DNA from: an uncultured Gilliamella sp.
GTDB lineage: Bacteria; Pseudomonadota; Gammaproteobacteria; Enterobacterales; Orbaceae
Assembly (NCBI GenBank): GCA_946480175.1
Contig: CAMLIK010000012.1
Location: forward strand, 1-47,464
Length of the DNA stretch: 47,464 nt
Reading direction: 5' to 3'
The notes under the pieces are model-generated. The model worked only from the letters and a program-made list of their open reading frames with translations. It had not been told where the DNA came from and made no database searches. Of this stretch, positions 1 to 8,579 are shown in pieces. The translations under genes and the position numbers were made by a program. Position 1 is the stretch's first letter. Each line of letters begins with the position of its first letter.

Positions 1-15
1 TTTCTTTATTTGCAT
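1..15 (-). CDS. 5' end of a tandem paralogue of the 69-1019 secreted protein (partial)
   Basis: Only five codons (MQIKK) lie in the window before the left edge. They match the first five codons of the gene at 69-1019. The identity extends upstream: bases 1-21 equal bases 1005-1025 exactly. An AAGGAAG ribosome site sits about eight bases before the ATG at 15. Gene start, spacing and orientation suggest a second copy of the same secreted protein, transcribed in the same operon after 69-1019. The rest of the gene is outside the window, so the degree of similarity beyond the first residues is unknown. Confidence 0.6.
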
Positions 16-68
16 TTTATTCACTTCCTTATGTATTAATTCATCAATATCTGGCCCTGTAGAGCATA

Positions 69-1019
69 TCATTTACGCATATAAAGACGATCGCAGTGTA
101 GATTTATGCCATGACGAGAAAAAGATGAATCAATAAAGTCTATTACTGGGCAACCCATTTCTGAGACAAAGCCAAACACGACTAATGGTTTATTTTTAAA
201 TAATCTTCCCGTCCATTGGTTTTTGTATTCATGGTCTTTATCTTTGCCATTTAAAGGTAGAGTGATGTATATCGTCTTTGAAAGATAGTTACTATTAAAT
301 AAGATGTTATTCTTGCCATCCTTAACCACTAATCTCCCAAGTTCAGGGTAATAATCTCGTTCAAGGTAATGATCTGGGTCCCACATTTTCCCTAATGTCG
401 CTAAATAGTAATGTAATCCATGAGTTTGTGCTAAATAATCATACTCTTTATCGTTAATTTTTTGCCAGTTTAATAAAGTTAGTTGCTGTTGAGCAAAAGG
501 ATTTTCCTTTCCAATATAAACAAACGTTGTATCATTAGGATCGTAATCTTGAGGTAGTTGATTCAACGCTAATGCAAATCCAAATTGATAATGAGCTTGA
601 TTTTTTTCATTAGTAGGATCACAACCGCTCTTTATTGCAAATACCTCTAATTTACTAATGGGAAAACTATACAATTTATTATATTCATAATTATATACGA
701 ATAAGTTATCCGTTTCGGATATGCCACTGGCAGTCAAAAAACTTTGTCGATATTTTTGAGGTAATTGATATTTATTTTTTTTATAATCATCCTCTATATC
801 AGGAAATATTGGTTGAATAGATTGTTTTTTATTGCCATCTTTGTCATAAATAACAATATGACTACCTTGGAGTAACTTAACAAAATAGAATTTTGGCTCG
901 CTATCATCAACAAGATTAAGTTTAAATATCTCTAATTGCTCTCGTGTATAGCCAATTGCATAAAAGCTACAACTTAATAAGAACAATATACATATCGGTA
1001 TTATTTTCTTTATTTGCAT
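69..1019 (-). CDS. Putative exported lipoprotein of unknown function
   Basis: This 316-residue protein is not a family I recognise. It starts with a short basic stretch (MQIKK) and a hydrophobic core. The core ends in LLSC, a plausible lipobox with Cys17; cleavage a few residues later by signal peptidase I is an alternative. The rest is hydrophilic and rich in Tyr, Asp and Asn, with no further membrane segment and three more Cys. It starts four bases after the nfo stop codon, so it is probably cotranscribed with yejK-nfo. A copy of its start appears again just downstream at the window edge, which points to a tandem family. An envelope location is inferred from the signal; no function is proposed. 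Confidence 0.75.
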   Translation of the reverse strand: MQIKKIIPICILFLLSCSFYAIGYTREQLEIFKLNLVDDSEPKFYFVKLLQGSHIVIYDKDGNKKQSIQPIFPDIEDDYKKNKYQLPQKYRQSFLTASGISETDNLFVYNYEYNKLYSFPISKLEVFAIKSGCDPTNEKNQAHYQFGFALALNQLPQDYDPNDTTFVYIGKENPFAQQQLTLLNWQKINDKEYDYLAQTHGLHYYLATLGKMWDPDHYLERDYYPELGRLVVKDGKNNILFNSNYLSKTIYITLPLNGKDKDHEYKNQWTGRLFKNKPLVVFGFVSEMGCPVIDFIDSSFSRHGINLHCDRLYMRK

Positions 1020-1023
1020 TTTA

Positions 1024-1866
1024 TTATTTTTCCTGTTCTTTTAACCAAGCAATCTCCTGTGCCCAAATATCTGGGTTAATCGTTTCAAGAATAAGAGGTA
1101 TTTCATCAATCCGTGAGTCTTGCATAATAAATTTAAATGCGGTTTCACCAATGGTGCCTTTGCCTAAGCTGTCATGACGATCAACATGGCTGGCAAGTTC
1201 GCTTTTAGCATCGTTTAAATGCATACCTCGTAAATATTTAAAACCGACAATTTTTTCAAACTCATCAAAGGTCTCTTTGCAGGCTTTTTCGCTGCGTAAG
1301 TCATAACCGGCAGCAAAAGCGTGACAAGTATCAATACAGACGCCTACACGGCTTTTGTCTTCTACTTTGTCGATGATTTGTGCCAGATGTTCAAATTTAT
1401 AACCTAGGTTAGATCCTTGTCCTGCTGTGTTTTCTATCACAGCGACGACACTTTTGGTTTTATCTAGCGTGATATTTATCGATTCGGCAATACGCGCTAA
1501 ACAGTCATCAACCGAAATTTTTTGTAAATGACTACCTGGATGAAAGTTTAGCAAAGTTAGGCCTAACTGTTCACAACGTTGCATTTCGTCCAAAAACGCG
1601 GTGCGTGATTTTTCAAGTTGTTCATTGTCAGGGCTACCTAGGTTAATAAGATAACTATCATGCGGTAGGATTTGTTTACTAGTAAATCCATAGCGTTCAC
1701 AACGCTTTTTGAAACTATCAATCACTGCTGTTTCAAGCGGTTTTGCATGCCATTGTCGTTGATTTTTGGTGAATAAAGCAAAAGCGGTTGCACCAATTTG
1801 ATAAGCATTAATAGGAGCATTATCGACACCGCCAGCAGCACTCACATGTGCGCCAATATATTTCAT
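1024..1866 (-). CDS. nfo: Endonuclease IV (AP endonuclease, Nfo)
   Basis: This enzyme cuts DNA 5' to abasic sites and removes blocked 3' ends in base-excision repair, using three zinc ions in a TIM barrel. The 280 residues are close to the usual length of about 285. Family motifs are all present: the start [44 protein letters not shown] and [11 protein letters not shown]. These hold the metal-binding His, Glu and Asp residues. The gene starts nine bases after yejK and is followed after four bases by a secreted protein, so the three probably form one transcript. Nothing looks degraded. Confidence 0.97.
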   Translation of the reverse strand: MKYIGAHVSAAGGVDNAPINAYQIGATAFALFTKNQRQWHAKPLETAVIDSFKKRCERYGFTSKQILPHDSYLINLGSPDNEQLEKSRTAFLDEMQRCEQLGLTLLNFHPGSHLQKISVDDCLARIAESINITLDKTKSVVAVIENTAGQGSNLGYKFEHLAQIIDKVEDKSRVGVCIDTCHAFAAGYDLRSEKACKETFDEFEKIVGFKYLRGMHLNDAKSELASHVDRHDSLGKGTIGETAFKFIMQDSRIDEIPLILETINPDIWAQEIAWLKEQEK

Positions 1867-1875
1867 AGTCTTTTC

Positions 1876-2880
1876 CTAGTTTGAGCCACTGTTTCGTTGA
1901 AGTTGATCTCGCAAATTAGGTGGTATACCTTTGATCACTAGTGAGTCAGTTTGCGGATCCCATTTGATACGTTCACCTAATAGATCGGAATCAAAGCTTA
2001 AGGTTAATCCCCCACCGCTACCCGAGAATTTTTTGAGTTGGCGTAGTGAACTACGGTCGACAGGGAAAGTGTCTTCTAGATCATATTCACTATTTTTGAC
2101 AAATTCCATAAAATTATTTTCGGCAGTTGTTGGCAGTTCGTTGGCAAGATTTTTCAGTTCAATCTCTTCTCCCGCTTGCAACTGCGCTTGGCAATAATTA
2201 TAAACATTTTCACGAGCGTTAGTTTTATCTTGCTTGTCAAATTGCATCTCTTGGCAATAGTCATCCACCGCCTTAACTAAGGTTTTGTTTTGTGCTTTGG
2301 CATCTAGCCCTTCACTCGCCCCTAAGTAATCCATAAAGAAATCGGATACTTTTCGTCCTACTCGACCTTTTAAGAAGGTCAAGTAGCGTTTTGAGTTTGG
2401 GGCAGTTTCCCACTCGGTGATGTCGATACGAGCAATAATATCGGCATGATCAACATCTAAATATTGGGTTTGTGATATATTGAGTTGCTCATTAACTAAC
2501 ATACTTAAACAACTATTTAACACCGCAATAATAAGATATTCAACAGCCAAATATCGGTAGTGGCAAAAGATAACGGTACCACCTTCAGCAAATGGATATT
2601 TTGCCAGTTCGTTACGTAATTGTTTGGTTGATTCTTGGCTAAAGTTGAGGAAATCTTGATTCCCTACCCGTAACTCTTTTAATGATTGTTCAAAAAGGCT
2701 CTCACTATTAAATAATCCATAAGCTTTACTTTTATTGTTATAAATACGATTGATATCTTCAATTAAGTTGGCTACCGATTGTTCATTGCTGAGTAGTGAG
2801 TCACGAAGTTGTAATTCGATATCCGTATCGCTTTTTCTTATTAATTTATGTAAAACAACGTTTTCTATTTGTACGCTCAT
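1876..2880 (-). CDS. yejK: Nucleoid-associated protein YejK (NdpA family)
   Basis: YejK/NdpA proteins sit on the nucleoid; their exact job is little known. The 334 residues match the E. coli protein (about 335) along the whole length. Recognisable parts are the start [15 protein letters not shown], the central [17 protein letters not shown] and [22 protein letters not shown], and the C-terminal [21 protein letters not shown] good ribosome site (TTAGGA) precedes the ATG. It is the first gene of a probable yejK-nfo-lipoprotein transcript. Its upstream region is shared with the divergent MATE exporter gene. Confidence 0.95.
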   Translation of the reverse strand: MSVQIENVVLHKLIRKSDTDIELQLRDSLLSNEQSVANLIEDINRIYNNKSKAYGLFNSESLFEQSLKELRVGNQDFLNFSQESTKQLRNELAKYPFAEGGTVIFCHYRYLAVEYLIIAVLNSCLSMLVNEQLNISQTQYLDVDHADIIARIDITEWETAPNSKRYLTFLKGRVGRKVSDFFMDYLGASEGLDAKAQNKTLVKAVDDYCQEMQFDKQDKTNARENVYNYCQAQLQAGEEIELKNLANELPTTAENNFMEFVKNSEYDLEDTFPVDRSSLRQLKKFSGSGGGLTLSFDSDLLGERIKWDPQTDSLVIKGIPPNLRDQLQRNSGSN

Positions 2881-2968
2881 GGAAATTCCTAATTAGCTAG
2901 ACGATTTAATAGTGTCTATTTTATCAAAGCATTAAAAAAGTGCTATCATCAATTCTTATCTCTGTTAA

Positions 2969-3001
2969 ACTAGACAAGATTATTCTAGTCAAGTTTATAC
3001 T
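2969..3001 (+). promoter_or_regulatory. Candidate promoter/operator of the MATE exporter gene
   Basis: ACTAGA (2969-2974) and TCTAGT (2984-2989) form a small inverted repeat. The same bases are also part of a direct repeat, CTAGACAAG and CTAGTCAAG. They overlap a possible -35 box TAGACA (2971-2976) with a possible -10 TATACT (2996-3001); the spacer of 19 is long. This looks like a repressor site over a weak promoter, which is an inference from pattern only. Confidence 0.3.
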
Positions 3002-3052
3002 TTTACGTATATTGATTCTAAAAATTCTTAACAACTTTTAACCTTTATCAAT

Positions 3053-4447
3053 GTGAATAAAATGACAAACTCACGCGATATTTATGATGATTTTAGACAT
3101 AAGAAAATTAGTCTAATATTTTGGCAATATGCACTCCCTTCAATTATTGGGACGACGGTAAATACACTTTATAATATTATTGATGGAATTTTTATTGGTC
3201 ATTGGATTGGTCGTGAAGCGTTGAGTGGCGCAGGTATAATTTTGCCAGTGATGAATCTTGCTGCTGGTATTGGTATGCTGGTGGGTATTGGTTCGGCAAG
3301 CCGTATTTCCATATTTTTAGGTCGTGGGGATGTCGACAAAGCCGAAAAAGTTGCGGGAACATCGTTCATGTTAACGGCAGTACTCAGCGGTATTACTTTA
3401 GCATTACTACTCTATTTTATCGATCCTGTTTTACATTTTATAGGATCAAGTCCTACCAATCATGTTTATGCTCGTGAGTTTTTAGAGGTGTTTTTACCAG
3501 GTAGTATTTTTATCACATTAACATTCAATTATAATAATATGATGCGCGCCAGTGGTTATCCGTTTAAAGCCATGGTAACCATGTTTATTAGTGTAATTGC
3601 CAATATTATTCTTGCGCCAATTTTTATTATTGCTTTAGGTTGGGGAATGCGCGGCGCCGCTTTTGCAACTACCCTATCAATGTTTATTAGCTTTCTGTTT
3701 GTAATGCAGCACTTTATTAGCAAAAACAGTAATATTAAATTATACCGTCGCAACTTTAGACTCGATTTAACTTATATTAAGTCTATTTTGTCGATTGGTA
3801 TGTCACCATTTGCTATGCAAGTGGCGGCATCGGTTGTGGTGGTTTTTATTAACTGGCAGTTAACACATTATGCACCAATATCGCATGTTTCAAGTGATGA
3901 TGCGATTGCAGGTTATTCTAACGCTAACCGATTAATTACGCTGATTATCATGATTGTTATCGGCGTTAACCAAGGTATGCAACCTATTATTGGTTATAAT
4001 TATGGTTCTAAAAATTATGCTCGGGTGAAGGAAACCTTTATCTACGCAGTTAAAATTGCAACCATAATTACCAGTGTCGGCTTTATATTAGGTTGCTTTA
4101 TGCCTGATGTATTGGTTAGAGCATTTAGTTCTGATATGGATTTAGTGGCAATATCCGCGATTGCATTACGTTATACTACGTTTTCATTTGCGTTTGTCGG
4201 TTTCCAAATGGTAACAACCAGCTTCTTCCAATGTATTGGTATGGCGAGAGTCTCTATTTTGTTAAGCCTTTCAAGACAACTTTTAATTCTGTTACCAACT
4301 CTCTACATTTTACCACTATTCTTCGATTTAAATGGCGTTTGGGCATCATCACCAACCGCTGATTTCCTATCAACCGGTATCGCTTACGCTACGTTATATT
4401 GGTATTTTAAATCGATTAAACGAAGGCATTATCCAAAACATACCTAA
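3053..4447 (+). CDS. MATE family multidrug efflux transporter (MepA-like)
   Basis: MATE transporters export cationic drugs and dyes in exchange for Na+ or H+. The 464 residues give about 12 hydrophobic segments and two related halves. Typical sequences are FWQYALPSIIGTTVNTLYNI near the N-terminus, GIGSASRISIFLGRGD after the second segment, and GVNQGMQPIIGYNYGSKNY in the second half, which resembles the MepA/DinF-type branch. The first possible codon is GTG at 3053; ATG at 3062 is an alternative, and neither has a strong ribosome site. The gene stands alone, divergent from yejK and convergent with the Sel1 gene. Its 3' half recurs as a decayed copy at about 6050-6560. The substrate cannot be told from sequence. 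Confidence 0.9.
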   Translation: MNKMTNSRDIYDDFRHKKISLIFWQYALPSIIGTTVNTLYNIIDGIFIGHWIGREALSGAGIILPVMNLAAGIGMLVGIGSASRISIFLGRGDVDKAEKVAGTSFMLTAVLSGITLALLLYFIDPVLHFIGSSPTNHVYAREFLEVFLPGSIFITLTFNYNNMMRASGYPFKAMVTMFISVIANIILAPIFIIALGWGMRGAAFATTLSMFISFLFVMQHFISKNSNIKLYRRNFRLDLTYIKSILSIGMSPFAMQVAASVVVVFINWQLTHYAPISHVSSDDAIAGYSNANRLITLIIMIVIGVNQGMQPIIGYNYGSKNYARVKETFIYAVKIATIITSVGFILGCFMPDVLVRAFSSDMDLVAISAIALRYTTFSFAFVGFQMVTTSFFQCIGMARVSILLSLSRQLLILLPTLYILPLFFDLNGVWASSPTADFLSTGIAYATLYWYFKSIKRRHYPKHT

Positions 4448-4461
4448 CATGCTTTAATAAA

Positions 4462-4528
4462 AAAGGGACATCATGACTAATGCTTGTCAATTAAATTTAT
4501 GATAAGCATTAGGACTAAATGCCCCTTT
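4462..4528. terminator. Bidirectional terminator between MATE and Sel1 genes
   Basis: A two-stage hairpin. The outer arms at 4462-4471 and 4519-4528 pair with one mismatch (a G-U pair on the minus-strand RNA). The inner arms at 4477-4489 and 4500-4512 pair over 13 bases with one wobble. A run of six T follows on the minus strand, so it best serves the Sel1 gene; the plus strand has only a short T tract. Confidence 0.7.
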
Positions 4529-4553
4529 AAAATTAAATTGTTAAATCGCTTAC

Positions 4554-5588
4554 TTAATTCACATTTTGCTTATTCATGAACTTTAGACAAATTTCATGTT
4601 GGATACCCGCTTCACAACCTTTTTTAAACAATTCTATGGCTTTTTTAGAATCTTTTTTTAGACCACCATCGCCATTTCGATAAAGCACGCCCAAATTAAA
4701 CAGAGCTTCTGGTTGACCTTGTGCAGCAGCTTTTTCATACCAGTATCGAGCTTTGAAATGATCTTCTTTAGTACCTTTACCTGTGAAATACATATCTCCT
4801 ACATAATATTGCACATCTGCATTATCTTGTTCAGCCACTTTTTCATACCAATATAGCGCTTTAGTCAGATCTTTTTCAGTACCTTCGCCATCTTCATACA
4901 TTTTAGCCAAATTAAACTGAGCCTTTGGTTGAGCTTGTTCCGCGGCTTTTTCAAACCAATATACTGCCTTAGTGAAATCTAATTCAACACCTTCACCAAC
5001 TAAATACATGCATCCCAAATAATATTGGGCTACAGCTTGGCCTTGATCGGCGGCTTTTTTATACCAATATAGCGCTTTAGCAAGATCTTTGCTTACCCCT
5101 TCAGCAAAGAAATAGATGTTTCCTAAACGAACTTGTGCGTCAGCAAAACCTTGTTCAGCTAACTTTTCAAACAATTCTTTCGCTTTTGCTAGGTTTTTAG
5201 TAACTCCTTTTCCTTCTTTATATATATCGGCTAAATTATATAGGGCAACTTGATCATTTTTTGCTGCTGCTTTTTCAAACCACTCTTTAGCTTTAACATA
5301 GTCTTGTGGAACACCTATACCCAGAGTATACATATTGCCTAAATTAAATTCAGCCCCTGTATCACCTTGTGCAGCGGCTTTTTCAAACCATTCTTTCGCT
5401 TTCAAGGGATCTTGTTGAATCCCTTTACCTTGCACTAGTCTATAACCTAACTCATTTTGTGCATTCGGATCATTTTCTTCAGTTGCTAGTTTCAGTACTT
5501 CATCATAAGATAAATTATTTAATAATTGTGCGTTAGCAAATCCAACTAAACATAGAATTAATAATCCAAAAGTAAGTATTTTCTTCAT
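4554..5588 (-). CDS. Exported Sel1-repeat protein (eight repeats)
   Basis: After a clear signal peptide (MKKILTFGLLILCLVGFANA, cleaved after ANA) the protein is built of eight tandem Sel1-like repeats of about 36 residues. Each has the pattern A-x-x-x-LG-x-x-Y-x-x-G-x-G followed by KA-x-x-W-[FY]-KAA. Sel1 repeats are alpha-solenoid protein-binding modules; in bacteria they occur in periplasmic scaffolds and host-interaction proteins. The ATG at 5588 is chosen because AGGAA lies nine bases upstream; the ATG two codons earlier lies too close to it. The gene stands alone between the MATE gene and its pseudogene. The binding partner is unknown. Confidence 0.88.
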   Translation of the reverse strand: MKKILTFGLLILCLVGFANAQLLNNLSYDEVLKLATEENDPNAQNELGYRLVQGKGIQQDPLKAKEWFEKAAAQGDTGAEFNLGNMYTLGIGVPQDYVKAKEWFEKAAAKNDQVALYNLADIYKEGKGVTKNLAKAKELFEKLAEQGFADAQVRLGNIYFFAEGVSKDLAKALYWYKKAADQGQAVAQYYLGCMYLVGEGVELDFTKAVYWFEKAAEQAQPKAQFNLAKMYEDGEGTEKDLTKALYWYEKVAEQDNADVQYYVGDMYFTGKGTKEDHFKARYWYEKAAAQGQPEALFNLGVLYRNGDGGLKKDSKKAIELFKKGCEAGIQHEICLKFMNKQNVN

Positions 5589-5758
5589 ATTCATTGTTCC
5601 TTTTCATCCATTAAAATTTAGCTATATTTATAATAAAAGAGGCACTACCTTACTAGTATTATCTATTTTATTTACCAGTAGAAACAAATTTTATAGTTTA
5701 GCGTTTTTTTAACCGCTTAAAATAGGTTAGCGGATCACTAGTTTCGTTAAATTATTTT

Positions 5759-5783
5759 ATTATCTTGAGAGATTCAAGATAAT
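5759..5783. repeat. Perfect 10-bp inverted repeat
   Basis: Arms ATTATCTTGA (5759-5768) and TCAAGATAAT (5774-5783) flank a five-base loop. It lies about 170 bases upstream of the Sel1 gene in a gene-free region. There is no clear T run on either side, so it may be a regulatory hairpin or operator rather than a terminator. Confidence 0.6.
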
Positions 5784-5955
5784 ATTAGCTATGTTAAAAA
5801 ATTAATAATTAACAATATTAAAATAGAGTAAAACGAAAATCTGTCTAGCCTGTCACAAAACAGTGATATTGTCATCGTTGGTAGATAAATATAATCAGCT
5901 TTATATCAATCCAACCGACTAATGATAAATCTTCAGAGGCAATTAATACTGCCAA

Positions 5956-6013
5956 AATTGCTGCCTATATAGACCTTAATAGTTTCAAAACAATGGCTAT
6001 ATAGGCAGCAATT
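5956..6013. repeat. Perfect 15-bp inverted repeat
   Basis: Arms AATTGCTGCCTATAT (5956-5970) and its exact complement (5999-6013) flank a 28-base loop. The rest of 5595-6048 shows no open frame I can support. The repeat sits just before the MATE pseudogene, so it could be a leftover of the duplication or of a small mobile element. It has no coding capacity. Confidence 0.65.
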
Positions 6014-6049
6014 GATAATTTATACCATAAGTTAGATAATCGAGAAACA

Positions 6050-6560
6050 TCAGGATCATTGCGATATAATTGTATATTAAGCTAATGCTAACCGACTAAT
6101 TACACTGATTATGATGTTATCGGCATTAACCAAGGTATGCAACCTATTATTGGTTATAATTACGGTTCTAAAAATTATGCTAGCGTTATTACCAGTGTTA
6201 TCTTTATATTAGGTTGCTTTATATCTGATGTATTAGTCAGAGCAATTTAGTTCTGATGTAGGTTTAGTGGCAATATCTGCCATTATATTAAGTTATACGA
6301 CGTTTTCATTTGTCTTTGTAGGATGACAAATGGTAACAACTAGCTTCTTCCATTTTTTTGGTATAGCGATATTCTCTATTTTGCTAAACCTAACAAGACA
6401 ACTCTTAAGGTTATTACCATCGATTTATATTCTACCACTATTCTTCAACTTGAATGACTTGAGAGATCATTAACTGCTGTTGATTTTGGAGTAACCAACA
6501 TTGTTTAGGCAATGTTATATTGATAGCTTAAAGCAAACATAAATCGACATTCGCCAAACA
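6050..6560 (+). pseudogene. Decayed 3' half of a second MATE transporter gene
   Basis: The DNA matches the second half of the MATE gene at 3053-4447 in the same orientation. Bases 6121-6180 equal 3961-4020 at 58 of 60 positions. The copy is broken in several ways. There is a 4-base deletion near 6110, and a 39-base in-frame deletion at 6181-6190. A 1-base insertion lies near 6245 (agagcaattt against agagcattt), and a TGA stands for the Phe codon near 6326. Similarity fades after about 6480 but can be followed to about 6560. No matching 5' half was found upstream. It is therefore a relic of a tandem duplication, later separated by the Sel1 gene. The left border is uncertain by some tens of bases. 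Confidence 0.85.
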
Positions 6561-6562
6561 AT

Positions 6563-6583
6563 AAAAACGGGGCATTACGCCCC
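6563..6583 (-). terminator. Rho-independent terminator for the 6592-7506 gene
   Basis: On the minus strand GGGGC and GCCCC (6569-6573 with 6579-6583) pair around a five-base loop and are followed by GTTTTTATT. It begins nine bases past the stop codon of the minus-strand gene. Confidence 0.75.
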
Positions 6584-6591
6584 CTATAAAG

Positions 6592-7506
6592 TCATTTGGA
6601 TTGATAATATGCTGCTATTTGCTGTACAAATAATGCATCGGTTTTATTATCAATATAAGCATTTTCAACCAATATACCCTTTCTAAAAAGCTTAAACTCC
6701 TGCCCTTTTTTTCCTTTTTCCAATAAGTTCTTATATATGCTAAGTATACTTTTTTGCTGACATTTCGGACATTTGCTATAATGATGAACTAAAATATCTA
6801 GGCTATCAGCTGATTGATCGACTTGGCTAGCAAACCCTTTTTTAGCCGAAAAGAAAGTCAGTTGTGACAACACATCTGCATAACTGCCAGTTATATTATT
6901 AGTGATATTAGATTCTAAATTTTGAATGCTTGATGAAAAAAAACGATATTTTTGATACCAAACCTGACAATCTTCACAATAATAATCATCAATTTTCAGT
7001 ACAACAATTAAGGGACAGAAGAAGATGAGAAATTCGATAAAATACAATATTGCCAAAACGAAACAAGAAATATTACTTGTCGTTGAGCCTTTGGTGATGG
7101 CTATTTCACGGTTTGGAAGAATAACATTAAACATAATGTCAAACACTGAGAACGGTGACAAAAACAGTTCAACATAATCTAGTGGATCGCCAGATAAAAG
7201 GCTAATTTCAAAAGCACATACACTTGAATAATAAGCAAATAAACAGAAAAAAAATCCCATGACGAATTTGACAACGGTATTTCTTACTTTGGCTAATTTT
7301 GCAAACTGAGTAGTAATAATACCTAGTGCCAATCCCAGACCAACAACTATAACGATATTAAGTAACATTATGGGTGAATAATAAGAGATAACTGAATAGA
7401 TAATGCCCAAAATTATCGCAGCAATAATACCCACTAAGAAAAAACCTAAGGTTAAAACCAAATTAAATTTTTGTGATGATTGATAATGACTAACGGTAAA
7501 GCTCAT
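6592..7506 (-). CDS. Four-segment membrane protein with two CxxC motifs, unknown function
   Basis: I do not recognise this 304-residue family. Four hydrophobic segments are visible at about 14-38, 45-67, 78-103 and 143-170. A cytoplasmic-looking C-terminal half follows. It carries CEDC (177-180), directly after the last segment, and CPKC (246-249), about 66 residues later. The two pairs could together bind one zinc ion as a split zinc ribbon. A ribosome site (AAGGAA) precedes the ATG and a terminator follows the stop, so it is a single-gene unit. A regulatory or sensor role would fit a membrane anchor plus zinc site, but that is a guess. Confidence 0.75.
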   Translation of the reverse strand: MSFTVSHYQSSQKFNLVLTLGFFLVGIIAAIILGIIYSVISYYSPIMLLNIVIVVGLGLALGIITTQFAKLAKVRNTVVKFVMGFFFCLFAYYSSVCAFEISLLSGDPLDYVELFLSPFSVFDIMFNVILPNREIAITKGSTTSNISCFVLAILYFIEFLIFFCPLIVVLKIDDYYCEDCQVWYQKYRFFSSSIQNLESNITNNITGSYADVLSQLTFFSAKKGFASQVDQSADSLDILVHHYSKCPKCQQKSILSIYKNLLEKGKKGQEFKLFRKGILVENAYIDNKTDALFVQQIAAYYQSK

Positions 7507-7687
7507 GTTTTATTCCTTATTACTCCTTTAAAAACAGATGAAACATAAAAACTTAATTTTTAGTTAACGTAAAATGATCGTTGTCAATTCCTTTAGTTTT
7601 CCTATAAAAGTAGGAAATATCTTATTAATTTGACGTGTGCATTTTAGACTAACTTACGGAAAAGTAAACGATGATGAATAAATTGAA

Positions 7688-8575
7688 TTAAAACGATTTT
7701 TTATTTAGATTTGATGTGATAACCATTATTAGACAGAGAAAAATCATTAATATGCCAAGCCAACTGATTAAACATAAATCTTCCCCAACAATCAATATCG
7801 CGAGGATTGTCACCACAACCGGTTCTAACAGCGTGATGGTAATAGCCATACTGGCCGATTTTTTTGATAATCCATAGCCATGACATAAATAACCCAAAAA
7901 CATTGGAATCAATGCCATATAAAATCCAACTGTTATATTATTCCATGCTGTCAAAAAAGCCGAGCCGGTAATGACCATCACTGGGATTAATAATAATCCA
8001 CCTCCACCAAAAGTCGTCCCCATTGCTGCTTTACTATTCATCCCTTTTAACATTAATTGCCGTGCTGACCATGAGTAAAGCGCATAAGTAAGGCCAGCAA
8101 CTAACCCTAATAAAATCCCCCAACTGAGATGACTGTATTGCGTTGCCTCATTTCCCGAAAAAGCCAACATACTCATACCGATAATTCCCAATAAGGCGCC
8201 TATCGCCCACTGTTTGCTGAACTGGAAATCACGACTTAAATATTCAATAATTGCTGACAAGATTGGTGCTGAGCCTATCGAAACAACGGTACCTATACTA
8301 ACGACTGATAAGCGCATAGATGAATAAAAAGCTAAGGGATAAATAGCAACCGCTAATGCACCAACAATCAAATAACGATAATGCAATCTGAGTAACGATT
8401 GCGCTTGGATGATGCTAGGTATTGCCAATCCGCACTGCAATATTCCACCAATACCCATAGCAAATGCGCCAATAAATAAAGACGTTAAAGAAGGAGCAAA
8501 CGTGGCAGCTGTGCCCGTTGTGCCCCATAATAGCGAGGCTAAGATAACCGCTAAAATACCGAAGTACTTGCTCAT
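7688..8575 (-). CDS. EamA-family (DMT superfamily) transporter
   Basis: About ten hydrophobic segments in two EamA halves of five mark this 295-residue drug/metabolite transporter. The first half begins YFGILAVILASLLWGTTGTA, a typical EamA start. The second half ends TITLLEPVVVTILAILIVGE, the usual EamA tail motif. Members export amino acids or other metabolites; the substrate here is unknown. The ATG at 8575 is chosen, four bases after the yicC stop; an in-frame TTG at 8617 would overlap yicC by 38 bases. The tight spacing suggests cotranscription with yicC although no strong ribosome site is visible. Confidence 0.9.
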   Translation of the reverse strand: MSKYFGILAVILASLLWGTTGTAATFAPSLTSLFIGAFAMGIGGILQCGLAIPSIIQAQSLLRLHYRYLIVGALAVAIYPLAFYSSMRLSVVSIGTVVSIGSAPILSAIIEYLSRDFQFSKQWAIGALLGIIGMSMLAFSGNEATQYSHLSWGILLGLVAGLTYALYSWSARQLMLKGMNSKAAMGTTFGGGGLLLIPVMVITGSAFLTAWNNITVGFYMALIPMFLGYLCHGYGLSKKSASMAITITLLEPVVVTILAILIVGEDLCLISWLGILMIFLCLIMVITSNLNKKSF

Positions 8576-8579
8576 TAAA

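Noticed and set aside
4554..5588. Regular DNA repeats of about 108 bases that might suggest a repeat array.
   Set aside because: They encode the Sel1 repeats of one protein; there are no short identical repeats with unique spacers, so it is not a CRISPR array.
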